From Prosthecobacter dejongeii (GTDB lineage Bacteria; Verrucomicrobiota; Verrucomicrobiia; Verrucomicrobiales; Verrucomicrobiaceae), in NCBI RefSeq assembly GCF_014203045.1, contig NZ_JACHIF010000001.1, positions 372,001-436,000 of the forward strand: 64,000 bases of DNA, written 5' to 3'. The position numbers and the translations under genes were made by a program. A model generated the notes under the pieces. The model was given only the letters and a program-made list of their open reading frames with translations. It was not told the DNA's origin and searched no databases. This document shows positions 46,038 to 53,542 of the stretch, piece by piece; within the stretch, counting starts at the first letter, position 1; each line of letters opens with the position of its first letter.

Positions 46038-46643
46038 TCAGAGCAGGAAGGCGTCCTGCAGGGTGATTTGTCCGTCCCGCAGGGTGTAGCGGGCCAGCCA
46101 GGCATCAGCTATCGCCGAAGAAGTGCTTAAAACAACTTGGTTCTCGCCCACCGGGTGACGCAGAAAGCTGCAGCCCGCCGCCTCTAGCCTGGGCAATTCC
46201 GCCCAACTGGACAGGCCCAGCCCGGCGATGACGCTGCCCGGCGGCAGGGGCGTGGGGTCCATGCACCAGGCCGGGGGGATGATGTGCAAAAGGTGGGCGT
46301 AGTGGCTGGCGCGCAGTTCCGCCGTCCAGAAATCCCGCAGTGCAGGCAGATGCAGCAGCGCCTGCCAAGCCGGATGCTGGACGGGGGAAAGAGCCCCCTC
46401 CGCACGCAGCAGCCCAGCCTCCAGGCGGATCTCAAAGCTCTCAGGCAAAGGGGTCGGCAGCGGCTCCTGCGGCATCCAGCTTTGCAGAAAGCCGGTCAGC
46501 GACTCAGGCAGCCTGCCTTTGCGCCAGCGCCCTTGCAGCATCGTCATGGCATTCAGCCAGCGTGTGCATTCATACCCCAGCGGGCGCAGATCTTTCCAGG
46601 CAGGATGATCATCTGGCAGGCGACGGGCAGCGGGGGCGGACAT
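46038..46643 (-). CDS. Hypothetical protein, 201 residues, upstream of rlmN
   Basis: Starts MSAPAARRLPDDHPAWKDLRPLG and is rich in Trp, Leu and Pro. Segments such as CTRWLNAMTMLQGRWRKGR, TELRASHYAHLLHIIPPAW and GSVIAGLGLSSWAELPRLE suggest a globular cytoplasmic protein with some hydrophobic helices but no signal. No domain recognised. It is probably in one unit with rlmN, but there is no clue to function. Long frames on the opposite strand are compositional shadows. Confidence 0.7.
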   Translation of the reverse strand: MSAPAARRLPDDHPAWKDLRPLGYECTRWLNAMTMLQGRWRKGRLPESLTGFLQSWMPQEPLPTPLPESFEIRLEAGLLRAEGALSPVQHPAWQALLHLPALRDFWTAELRASHYAHLLHIIPPAWCMDPTPLPPGSVIAGLGLSSWAELPRLEAAGCSFLRHPVGENQVVLSTSSAIADAWLARYTLRDGQITLQDAFLL

Positions 46644-46680
46644 GATCCTCTAAATAACGGCAGACGATGCCGACCTGCCA

Positions 46681-46715
46681 ATAAAAAGGAGCGGGGCCCG
46701 CAGACCACCGCTCCT
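46681..46715 (-). terminator. Intrinsic terminator after the DUF4412 gene (copy 1)
   Basis: On the minus strand AGGAGCGG (46715-46708) pairs with CCGCTCCT (46694-46687), followed by TTTTATT. It lies 28 bp after the stop codon at 46743. Confidence 0.85.
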
Positions 46716-46742
46716 GAAAAAACATCGAGGCTCCGTGCCCGA

Positions 46743-47399
46743 TTATTTGCCGGGGACGGCCGGCATCTTCATTTCCTGATAGCCTTCAGGCAGAGCAAAG
46801 GCGCTGTCTTCCACCTTTTCTTCCTTGGCGGAGACCAGCTCAGACACAGTGGACTTGCCCATCATGGTCATTTCAGACTTGATCACCATGCCAGGAAAAT
46901 CGCTGGCCTGAGGGGAAAGGGCCGCGGCAGGGTTGCCCATAGCCTTCATCAGTTTGTCCTGGGCCGCGTTCAGTTCCTGGTAACCAGGGAAGTCTTTAGC
47001 CACCCAGAATTTTCCGGTGCCGATCTGGCCGCTCCAGGTGTAAACTTCACAGTCGTAGCTGCCCACTTTTTCCTTCTGCCCCGTGGCCGCAGGTTTGTCC
47101 GCAGGCTTGCTGCCGCCCATTGCACCGCCCGCCATGGCCATCATGCTTTTCAGGGACTCTGCGTCCATCTTCATCATCATTTTCTGGGCATGCATCAGCA
47201 TCACCATGTTGCCCGCAGCGCCGTCGGCCACCACGCTCATCTGCTGGCCCAGGTCCATGCGGGTTTTGTCACCTTTGATCTTGATGCTCACCTCTTGGGT
47301 CTGCCCATCGGTGGTGGCTTTTTGAATCACGACCCAATCAGCGAACGACGTCTGAAGAGCGACCAACGAAACGGCGAGAAGTAGAAGAGATTTTTTCAT
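46743..47399 (-). CDS. DUF4412 family secreted protein (copy 1)
   Basis: A 218-residue exported protein. The signal MKKSLLLLAVSLVALQTSFA precedes DWVVIQKATTDGQTQEVSIK, the typical start of DUF4412 (unknown function; beta-rich like lipoprotein carriers). Met-rich central region (MVMLMHAQKMMMKMDAESL), then QKEKVGSYDCEVYTWSG and DFPGMVIKSEMTMMGKSTVSELVS. A tandem paralog follows upstream at 47732-48406 with the same order of blocks. ATG 47399 is chosen for the signal peptide. The Met-rich stretch could bind copper, which is speculative. Confidence 0.85.
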   Translation of the reverse strand: MKKSLLLLAVSLVALQTSFADWVVIQKATTDGQTQEVSIKIKGDKTRMDLGQQMSVVADGAAGNMVMLMHAQKMMMKMDAESLKSMMAMAGGAMGGSKPADKPAATGQKEKVGSYDCEVYTWSGQIGTGKFWVAKDFPGYQELNAAQDKLMKAMGNPAAALSPQASDFPGMVIKSEMTMMGKSTVSELVSAKEEKVEDSAFALPEGYQEMKMPAVPGK

Positions 47400-47474
47400 A
47401 AGGGTTTTTGAGTGTATCTGAAATGCGCCCATCAGGTCAATCCAGATCCCCTGACAAATGCGCCAGAAATCGGC

Positions 47475-47660
47475 TCAAACACCCGATTTGGATGGGCCTG
47501 CTTTTCGCAGCGCCTCACTCGCTAAACCTAACCGATACAGCACTGCGATGATGGTGAGAAGGGAATTCCCTTCCAGCCGATTGTTCACAAACAAAAACGA
47601 AGGCTTTGTCTTGCTCCGTGCCGCATCCGCCTGGCGCATTTCGATGATGGCCGCCGCCGA
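47475..47660 (-). pseudogene. Duplicated 3' end of the DUF72 gene
   Basis: On the minus strand, the sequence from AAAIIEMRQADAARSKTKPS to the stop (SEALRKAGPSKSGV) repeats the last roughly 60 codons of the DUF72 gene at 48483-49499 with only a few changes. The reading frame is open but lacks the first 280 residues, so this is a fragment left by a tandem duplication. The join is at GCCGCCGCCG|ACCTGCC near 47660, where DUF72 sequence turns into the DUF4412 terminator region. Confidence 0.85.
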
Positions 47661-47671
47661 CCTGCCAATAG

Positions 47672-47702
47672 AAACGAGCGGGGGCCGCAATGCACCGCTC
47701 CT
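47672..47702 (-). terminator. Degenerate terminator after DUF4412 copy 2
   Basis: GAGCGG/CCGCTC (47678-47683 and 47697-47702) is the counterpart of the terminator at 46681, but the stem is two pairs shorter and the T-run is weak (TTTCTATT). Confidence 0.4.
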
Positions 47703-47731
47703 CAAAAAAATGATGACTGCTGCGTGGCTGA

Positions 47732-48406
47732 TCACTTGCTGGGGAGCATTCGCGTCTGCACTTCCTGATAATCTTCAGGAACCGCGAAAGCGCTGTCATC
47801 CACCTTTTGTTCCTTGGCTGAGACCAACTCAACAACGCTGGATACTCCACTCATGGTCATCTCGAGCTTGATTAGCATACCGGGATAAGCGCTCGGCATA
47901 GGGTAATGAGCGTGGTTATTGGGTGCGTTGTAGTTGGACAATTTTTCAATGGCCGCATTCAGTTCCTGGCACCCTGGGAAGTCCTTGGCAAACCAGAATT
48001 TCCCGCTGCCACCCTGGCTGCTCCAGGTGTAAACTTCACAGTCATACGTGCCCACTTTTTCCTTCTGCCCCGTGGCGACAAGTTTAACCGCAGGCTTGCT
48101 TTCACCCATTGCCCCGCCGTCTCTAGCCATCATGCCTTTGCGGGACTCCTCGTCCGTCTTAAACATCGATTTTGAGTGGTGCATCAGCGTCACCACGGTG
48201 CCCGACACGCCGTTGGTCACAACACTCAACCCCTGACCTTTTTCCACGTGGCCCATGTCCACGCGCATTTTGTCGCCTTTGATCTTCATGATGGTCATCT
48301 GTTGGCCCTGCCCCCCAAAGGTAGTTTTGTGACTCACGACCCAATCAGCGAACGACGTCTGAAGATACAGCAACCAGACGGCGAAAAGTAGAAGAAATTG
48401 TTTCAT
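47732..48406 (-). CDS. DUF4412 family secreted protein (copy 2)
   Basis: A 224-residue paralog of the protein at 46743-47399, with signal MKQFLLLFAVWLLYLQTSFA then DWVVSHKTTFGGQGQQMTIM. The same blocks occur in order: IKGDKMRVDMG, MHHSKSMFKTDEES, QKEKVGTYDCEVYTWSS, FWFAKDFPGCQELNAA and ELVSAKEQKVDDSAFAVPE. It is less Met-rich and has more Cys and His than copy 1, so the two have diverged after duplication. ATG 48406; a TTG one codon earlier is not preferred. It lies 77 bp after the DUF72 gene. Confidence 0.85.
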   Translation of the reverse strand: MKQFLLLFAVWLLYLQTSFADWVVSHKTTFGGQGQQMTIMKIKGDKMRVDMGHVEKGQGLSVVTNGVSGTVVTLMHHSKSMFKTDEESRKGMMARDGGAMGESKPAVKLVATGQKEKVGTYDCEVYTWSSQGGSGKFWFAKDFPGCQELNAAIEKLSNYNAPNNHAHYPMPSAYPGMLIKLEMTMSGVSSVVELVSAKEQKVDDSAFAVPEDYQEVQTRMLPSK

Positions 48407-48482
48407 CAATATTTTAAGAACCTATCTGAAATGCGTCCATCAGGTCAATCCAGATCCCCTGACAAATGCGTCAGAAATCGGC

Positions 48483-49499
48483 TCAAACACCCGATTTGGA
48501 TGGGCCTGCTTTTCGCAGTGCCTCACTCGCTAAACCTAACCGCTCCATCACCGCGATGATGGTGAGCAGGGAATTCCCTTCCAAACGATTGTTCACAAAC
48601 AAAAACGAAGGCTTCGTCTTTCTCCGTGCCACATCCGCCTGGCGCATTTCGATGATGGCCGCCGCCGCTTGGCGCGCCTCTTCATTGATCTCTTTGGTGG
48701 ACTGATACGGCTGAAAGGTCTGCACCGCCTGCTCATAGGTGCGGCCCGGCTTCAGCAGGAAACGCGCTGCGACAAATTCATCACTGGTTAGGCTACCAGG
48801 GATCTCCAACTGCTCCGCCACACTCGGCATGTGCGTCCAGTTATTCAGCACATGGGTCACTCCATGGTTGCGCAGCATGGCAAAGTAGTCCGGATGCAGC
48901 ATGGAACGATTGCGCACCTCCACGCCATATTGCCAACCTTTGGGCAACTGAGAGAAGAAGCCATCCAGCAGATCCACAAACTCCCGCCCGCGCTGGAAAT
49001 CACGCGGGTGGAAATGACTGAACTCAAACATGAGCACGCCCATCTTTTCGTGATGCGGCTCGCACGAGGCGAGGAAGGCGCTGCGGAACAATTCGGCATT
49101 TAGAAAATGCGGATTTCGCTGGCCACCGCGTTCTCCATAACGCGGCAGTTTGGGGAAGGTGCGCGCGGTAATCTCATCCGTCACCTTGAAGGAAAACTTA
49201 AACCCCTCCGGCACCTGAGCGCAGAGATCGGCGATGTACTTGGGCGAAGGAAATTTGTAATAACCCGCATCCACACAGACCGTGCGGAAGACCTGCGCAT
49301 ACTCCTCCAGGCACTCGCGCTCAAAGCGACTTTCGGCAAATTTACCTCGGTATAGGTACCGCTCCTCCTCATAGAGCAGGCCCTTCCAGCCGGGATATTT
49401 CCATGACGAAGTGCCGATGAAAACATTCTGCTCTGCCAGGCGATGCAGGGCAGTTTTTAACGCAGCAAGGGGCAGAGTGGGACCGGCAGGGGTGAACAT
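48483..49499 (-). CDS. DUF72 domain-containing protein
   Basis: A 338-residue DUF72 (YecE-type) TIM-barrel-like protein of unknown activity. Features: GTSSWKYPGWKGLLYEEERYL at residue about 28, YAQVFRTVCVDAGYYKFP, FKFSFKVTDEITARTFP, VLMFEFSHFHPRDFQRG, YGVEVRNRSML, and the C-terminal LFVNNRLEGNSLLTI. These match the DUF72 order. ATG 49499 is used; the upstream extension is not family-like. Its 3' end was copied into the fragment at 47475-47660. It is divergent from the first sulfatase gene. Confidence 0.9.
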   Translation of the reverse strand: MFTPAGPTLPLAALKTALHRLAEQNVFIGTSSWKYPGWKGLLYEEERYLYRGKFAESRFERECLEEYAQVFRTVCVDAGYYKFPSPKYIADLCAQVPEGFKFSFKVTDEITARTFPKLPRYGERGGQRNPHFLNAELFRSAFLASCEPHHEKMGVLMFEFSHFHPRDFQRGREFVDLLDGFFSQLPKGWQYGVEVRNRSMLHPDYFAMLRNHGVTHVLNNWTHMPSVAEQLEIPGSLTSDEFVAARFLLKPGRTYEQAVQTFQPYQSTKEINEEARQAAAAIIEMRQADVARRKTKPSFLFVNNRLEGNSLLTIIAVMERLGLASEALRKAGPSKSGV

Positions 49500-49577
49500 C
49501 AGCACGGCTAAATTACACAAGCTGTGCTTTTGTCGCAATCGTGGGCACCTTGCTTTCGTTCCCAGGGATCCTTCGCC

Positions 49578-51224
49578 ATGCGTCGTCTTTTCTTTTTTGC
49601 CCTGTTTTGCCTTTCAGCCCTCTCGGGACTGCACGCCGCACCGCCGCCGAATATTGTCTTCATCCTCAGCGATGACCACAGTTACCCCTTTCTAGGCTGC
49701 TATGGGCGGCCGGAGATGAAGACGCCTCACTTGGATCAATTCGCGGCGGAAGGCATGAAGTTCCACCGCATGTTCACTGGGGCCCCGCAGTGTGTGCCCT
49801 CACGGGCCACCTTCCTCACCGGGCGCTCTCCGGTGGCCTGCCGCATCACGCGATTCAGCTCGCCCCTGCCTCGCGATGAAATCACCTACCCGGAGATCCT
49901 GAAAAAAGAGGCCGGGTACTTCGTGGGTGTCCTGGGCCGCAGTTATCATCTGGATGGCTCTGGCCGCAGCCCGGAAGCCAGCGCGCGGGTGTTTGAGGCC
50001 AACCAACTCCAGACCTTCAAAGAACGCTTCGACTACGTGGACTCCACCGGCCAGACCACCATCCCGGAGACGATGAAGGCCTTTTTTGATCAACGCCCGA
50101 AAGACAAGCCCTACTATCTCTGGGTCAATTTCAGCGATCCTCATCACCCCTGGGACACGGGGACAAACCCACCTGATCCCGCCAAGCTCGCCGTTCCAGG
50201 CAGCCTGCCAGACCTGCCCGGCGTGCGGTCTGACCTCTCCCGTTACGAGGGCGAGATCGAGCACATGGACACCGACTTCAAGCGCGTGCTGGACATCGTC
50301 AAAGCGCGCGCCGGTTTGGAGAACACGCTCATCGTTTTCACGGGTGACAACGGCATGGCCTTCCCCAGTGGCAAAGGCAGCCTGCATGACCCCGGGCTGA
50401 ATGTCCCCCTCATCGTCTGGTGGCCCGGCGTCATCCAGCCCGGCAGCGAATCCCGCGCCCTCATCTCCGGTGAAGACATGGCCCCCACCTGCCTGGAGGC
50501 AGCAGGCCTGCCTGTGCCTAACCGCATCAGTGGCAAAAGTTTCCTCCCCCTGCTGCGCGGCCAGCCGTTCCAACCCCGCCAGCACATCTTCGCTGAACGC
50601 GGCCCTCACGGCAGCGCCACCTTCAATGAAGGCGTCTCCGCAGCAGGCGTGGACTACAGCCGTGCTGTGCGCAGCGACCGCTACAAACTCATCTACAACG
50701 TCACCCCCAGCCACCGCTACTCCCCCGTGGACAGCGCCGGGGACCCGAGCTGGCAGGACATCGTGAAAGCCCACGAGGGGAAGCAACTCGACAGCGCTTT
50801 TGAAACCCTCTGGTTCACCAGCCCACGCGCCGTCTATGAACTTTACGACCTGGACACCGACCCCAGTGAACTGCGCAATCTCGCGGGTCAGCCCGACATG
50901 AAGGACATCGAGCAGCAGCTCAAAGAGGCCCTTCAGGAAAAGATGATCCTGGACTACGACTACCTCCCCCTGCCCATCGCAGGGGCCCCGAAAAGGAAAG
51001 CTGCAGACAAGAATCCAGCCGCAAAGAATGATCCCAGCCGCGAGAAGCAATTCACCCAAAAAGACAGAGACAAAGATGGCGTGTTGAGCTGGGACGAATT
51101 CCGCCAAGGACGCAGTGCGGCGGAGGCGGAAGGCTGGTTCAAAGCCCGTGACCAAGATGCCAACGGCAGTCTCAGCCGTGAAGAATTCATCACCGCCCAA
51201 GTGCCCAACCCACCCAAGAAATAA
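49578..51224 (+). CDS. Secreted sulfatase with C-terminal EF-hand pair
   Basis: A 548-residue type I sulfatase exported by a signal peptide (MRRLFFFALFCLSALSGLHA). The formylglycine motif is C72 in QCVPSRATFLTGR (CxPSR). Metal ligands appear in NIVFILSDDHSYP and VFTGDNGMAFPSGKG. The core ends near residue 470. It is followed by a Lys-rich linker and two calcium-binding loops (DKDGVLSWDEF and DQDANGSLSREEF), an addition common in marine and polysaccharide-degrading Planctomycetes/Verrucomicrobia. Removes sulfate from glycans or related substrates; exact substrate unknown. It is 17 bp from the next sulfatase gene on the same strand. The maturation enzyme (FGE or anSME) is not in the window. Confidence 0.93.
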   Translation: MRRLFFFALFCLSALSGLHAAPPPNIVFILSDDHSYPFLGCYGRPEMKTPHLDQFAAEGMKFHRMFTGAPQCVPSRATFLTGRSPVACRITRFSSPLPRDEITYPEILKKEAGYFVGVLGRSYHLDGSGRSPEASARVFEANQLQTFKERFDYVDSTGQTTIPETMKAFFDQRPKDKPYYLWVNFSDPHHPWDTGTNPPDPAKLAVPGSLPDLPGVRSDLSRYEGEIEHMDTDFKRVLDIVKARAGLENTLIVFTGDNGMAFPSGKGSLHDPGLNVPLIVWWPGVIQPGSESRALISGEDMAPTCLEAAGLPVPNRISGKSFLPLLRGQPFQPRQHIFAERGPHGSATFNEGVSAAGVDYSRAVRSDRYKLIYNVTPSHRYSPVDSAGDPSWQDIVKAHEGKQLDSAFETLWFTSPRAVYELYDLDTDPSELRNLAGQPDMKDIEQQLKEALQEKMILDYDYLPLPIAGAPKRKAADKNPAAKNDPSREKQFTQKDRDKDGVLSWDEFRQGRSAAEAEGWFKARDQDANGSLSREEFITAQVPNPPKK

Positions 51225-51241
51225 CCTGCTTTCCCAGCCTC

Positions 51242-52786
51242 ATGAAAAGCTTTCTCCTCACGCTGTTGGCCTCACTCAGTTTGCTCAGCACCTGCGCTGA
51301 AGCGGCGGATCGGCCTAACGTCTTATTCATCATCTTCGATGACTGGGGCTGGCGCGATGCCGGGGCCTATGGCTCCACCTGGGTCAAGACGCCGAATTTT
51401 GACCGCATCGCCAAAGAAGGCATCCTTTTCAAAAACGCCTACACCTCCAATCCTAAATGCAGCCCCTGCCGCGCCAGCATCCTGACCGGGCGCAACACCT
51501 GGCAGCTCGAGGAAGCCTCCTGCCACAATGGCATCTTCCCTCCCAAGTTCGCGGTGTATCCCGATCTCGTCCAGGCCGCCGGTTACACCATCGGCCTCAC
51601 GGGCAAAGGCTGGGGCCCTGGTGACTATAAACTCAATGGCCGCACCCAAAACCCTGCCGGCCCCAGCTTTGACTCACACACCCTCGCCCCGCCTGCCAAA
51701 GGCATGGGCAAGAACGACTACGGCAAGAATTTCGATGCCTTCATGAACCAGCGTGAAAAGGGCAAACCCTTCTGTTTCTGGATGGGCTTTCAAGAGCCTC
51801 ACCGCGCCTACGAGCCGGACTCGGGCCTGCGCCTGGGCAAGAAACTCGAAGACGTGGTGGTGCCCCCTTACTTCCCAGACACCTCCGTGGTGCGCGGCGA
51901 CCTGGCGGATTACGCCATCGAGGTGGAATACGCCGATGCCTACATCGGCAAAGCCCTGGCTACGCTGGAAGCAGCGGGTGAGCTGGACAACACGCTTATC
52001 GTGGTCACGTCCGATCACGGCATGCCCTTCCCCTACGTCAAAGGCCAGATCCACGAAGATGGATTCCACCTGCCACTGGCCATGCGCTGGGGCAAAGGCA
52101 TCCAGCCAGGGCGAGTCGTGGAGGACTTCATCAACGTGCGTGACTTCGCCCCCACCTTCCTGGAACTGGCCGGGCTGAAACCTCATGAACAGATGACGGG
52201 CAAGAGTCTCGTCAACATCCTGCGCTCGCCCAAGTCAGGCTTCATCGAAGATCGCAAAATCATGCTCGCGGGCAAAGAGCGGCATGACCTCGGGCGGCCT
52301 AACGACTGGGGTTATCCCGTGCGCGCCATCCGCACCCCCGACTACCTTTACGTGCACAACTTTCACCCCGAACGCTGGCCCGCCTGCAATCCTGAAACCG
52401 ACTTTGGCAACTGCGATCCCAGCCCCACCAAGGAGCTGATCAAAGCCCTCGGCGGCACCTACTATGAGATGGCCTTTGGCAAACGCCCTGCCGATGAACT
52501 CTATCGCCTTAGCGATGATCCCTCCGGCATTCGCAACCTCGCCAACGACCTCGCCTTTACCCCCGTGCTGAATGACCTGCGCGACCAAATGATGACCCTG
52601 CTCAAAGCAGAAGGCGATCCCCGCGCCCTCGGCAACGGAGCCATCTTTGATACCTACCAATACCTGGCCACCCGCAAAAAGGGCTACGACACCTGGCTGA
52701 AAGCCCAAGACGCCGCCCTCGCGGAATCCATCAAGGCCAAAGCCATCGAAGTGAATGACCAACACCGCGCGCGCCCGCCAAGGTGA
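51242..52786 (+). CDS. Secreted sulfatase (heparan N-sulfatase-like)
   Basis: A 514-residue sulfatase with signal peptide MKSFLLTLLASLSLLSTCAEA. The formylglycine site is C73 in NPKCSPCRASILTGR, a CxPxR motif with a second Cys instead of Ser or Thr, as in the N-sulphoglucosamine sulphohydrolase group. Ligand regions: NVLFIIFDDWGWRDAGAYG and VVTSDHGMPFPYVKG, then VNVRDFAPTFLELAG-like text near residue 300 (FINVRDFAPTFLELAG). It forms an apparent two-gene unit with the EF-hand sulfatase (17 bp gap). Cleaves sulfate ester or N-sulfate groups of glycans; precise substrate not determinable. Confidence 0.92.
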   Translation: MKSFLLTLLASLSLLSTCAEAADRPNVLFIIFDDWGWRDAGAYGSTWVKTPNFDRIAKEGILFKNAYTSNPKCSPCRASILTGRNTWQLEEASCHNGIFPPKFAVYPDLVQAAGYTIGLTGKGWGPGDYKLNGRTQNPAGPSFDSHTLAPPAKGMGKNDYGKNFDAFMNQREKGKPFCFWMGFQEPHRAYEPDSGLRLGKKLEDVVVPPYFPDTSVVRGDLADYAIEVEYADAYIGKALATLEAAGELDNTLIVVTSDHGMPFPYVKGQIHEDGFHLPLAMRWGKGIQPGRVVEDFINVRDFAPTFLELAGLKPHEQMTGKSLVNILRSPKSGFIEDRKIMLAGKERHDLGRPNDWGYPVRAIRTPDYLYVHNFHPERWPACNPETDFGNCDPSPTKELIKALGGTYYEMAFGKRPADELYRLSDDPSGIRNLANDLAFTPVLNDLRDQMMTLLKAEGDPRALGNGAIFDTYQYLATRKKGYDTWLKAQDAALAESIKAKAIEVNDQHRARPPR

Positions 52787-53108
52787 AGACTGTGCCGTGA
52801 GGAGTGGCGCAGTGGTCTAGAAGGTGGAAGGTGGCACGTTTGAGGAAAGGGCACCCTTTTGCGAACGAGGACTGATTCAGAGCGAACGACGGTGGCTTGA
52901 TCTTCAGCCAACGAAGACGAAAAACGTCCTCCCTCGCCACTTGCGGGGTTGCGAAGCCGCGAAGCGAAAGGGCCCGGGGTGAGGGGCCGTCAAGAGGTCT
53001 CGAGGGTTGAATGCAGAAGCGTCGTTTTGCGTAAAAGCACACCCTTTTGCGAACGAGATCCTTTCCACTGGCGGCCCTCTAGGTCTAACAAAAAATAAAT
53101 ACCCATCC
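52787..53108. other. Gene-free region with a duplicated 18-bp word upstream of the BlaI operator
   Basis: No gene is recognised. The word ACCCTTTTGCGAACGAG occurs at about 52853-52869 and again at 53041-53057, in direct orientation about 190 bp apart. The space between them is GC-rich with short palindromes (GGGTTGCGAAGCCGCGAAGC). The second copy lies near the likely promoter of the BlaI-type gene. Confidence 0.45.
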
Positions 53109-53145
53109 ACTACATTTGTGGTTGCATCAAAACTACAAATGTAGT
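53109..53145. promoter_or_regulatory. BlaI/MecI-type operator pair upstream of the repressor gene
   Basis: Two related sites: ACTACATTTGT (53109-53119) and the dyad ACTACAAATGTAGT (53132-53145). TACA(N2)TGTA is the core recognised by BlaI/MecI-family repressors. The second dyad ends 14 bp before the repressor ATG at 53160, so it should overlap the promoter or start region. This implies autoregulation of the blaI-blaR pair. Confidence 0.8.
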
Positions 53146-53159
53146 GAAATGCATAAATC

Positions 53160-53537
53160 ATGCCTGCTCCTGACATCTCCGAGTCTGAATGGTCCATCAT
53201 GGAAGCCCTCTGGAAGCGTGCTCCCCAGACCGCCTCTGAAGTCACCCGCACCCTCAAGCCCACGAGGAAGTGGGCAGAAAACACCGTGCGCACGCTGCTC
53301 ACCCGCCTGGTGGAAAAAGGCGCGCTGAAGACCGATGAAAACACCAGTGGCACCCGCACCTACCTGCCCGCTGTGAAGCGTGAGGCCTGCGTGCGTGCAG
53401 AGAGTGATTCCTTCCTCCAGCGCGTCTTCCAAGGCGCTGCCAAGCCCCTGCTCATCCACTTTGCCCAGAACAGCAAGCTCACCCCTGAGGAGGTGAAAGA
53501 GCTCAAAAAGCTGCTCGACCAATCACTCAACCGCTAA
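53160..53537 (+). CDS. BlaI/MecI/CopY-family transcriptional repressor
   Basis: A 125-residue winged helix repressor. The DNA-binding half reads ISESEWSIMEALWKRAPQTA and SEVTRTLKPTRKWAENTVRTLL, and the C-terminal half (AVKREACVRAESDSFLQRVF, ELKKLLDQSL) is the dimer and cleavage segment. In classical systems the partner sensor triggers proteolysis of the repressor; the partner gene follows 5 bp later. The paired TACA/TGTA operator lies directly upstream. In this phylum such pairs are abundant and usually do not sit beside beta-lactamases; here the neighbours are sulfatases. Inducer unknown. Confidence 0.92.
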   Translation: MPAPDISESEWSIMEALWKRAPQTASEVTRTLKPTRKWAENTVRTLLTRLVEKGALKTDENTSGTRTYLPAVKREACVRAESDSFLQRVFQGAAKPLLIHFAQNSKLTPEEVKELKKLLDQSLNR

Positions 53538-53542
53538 CCACC

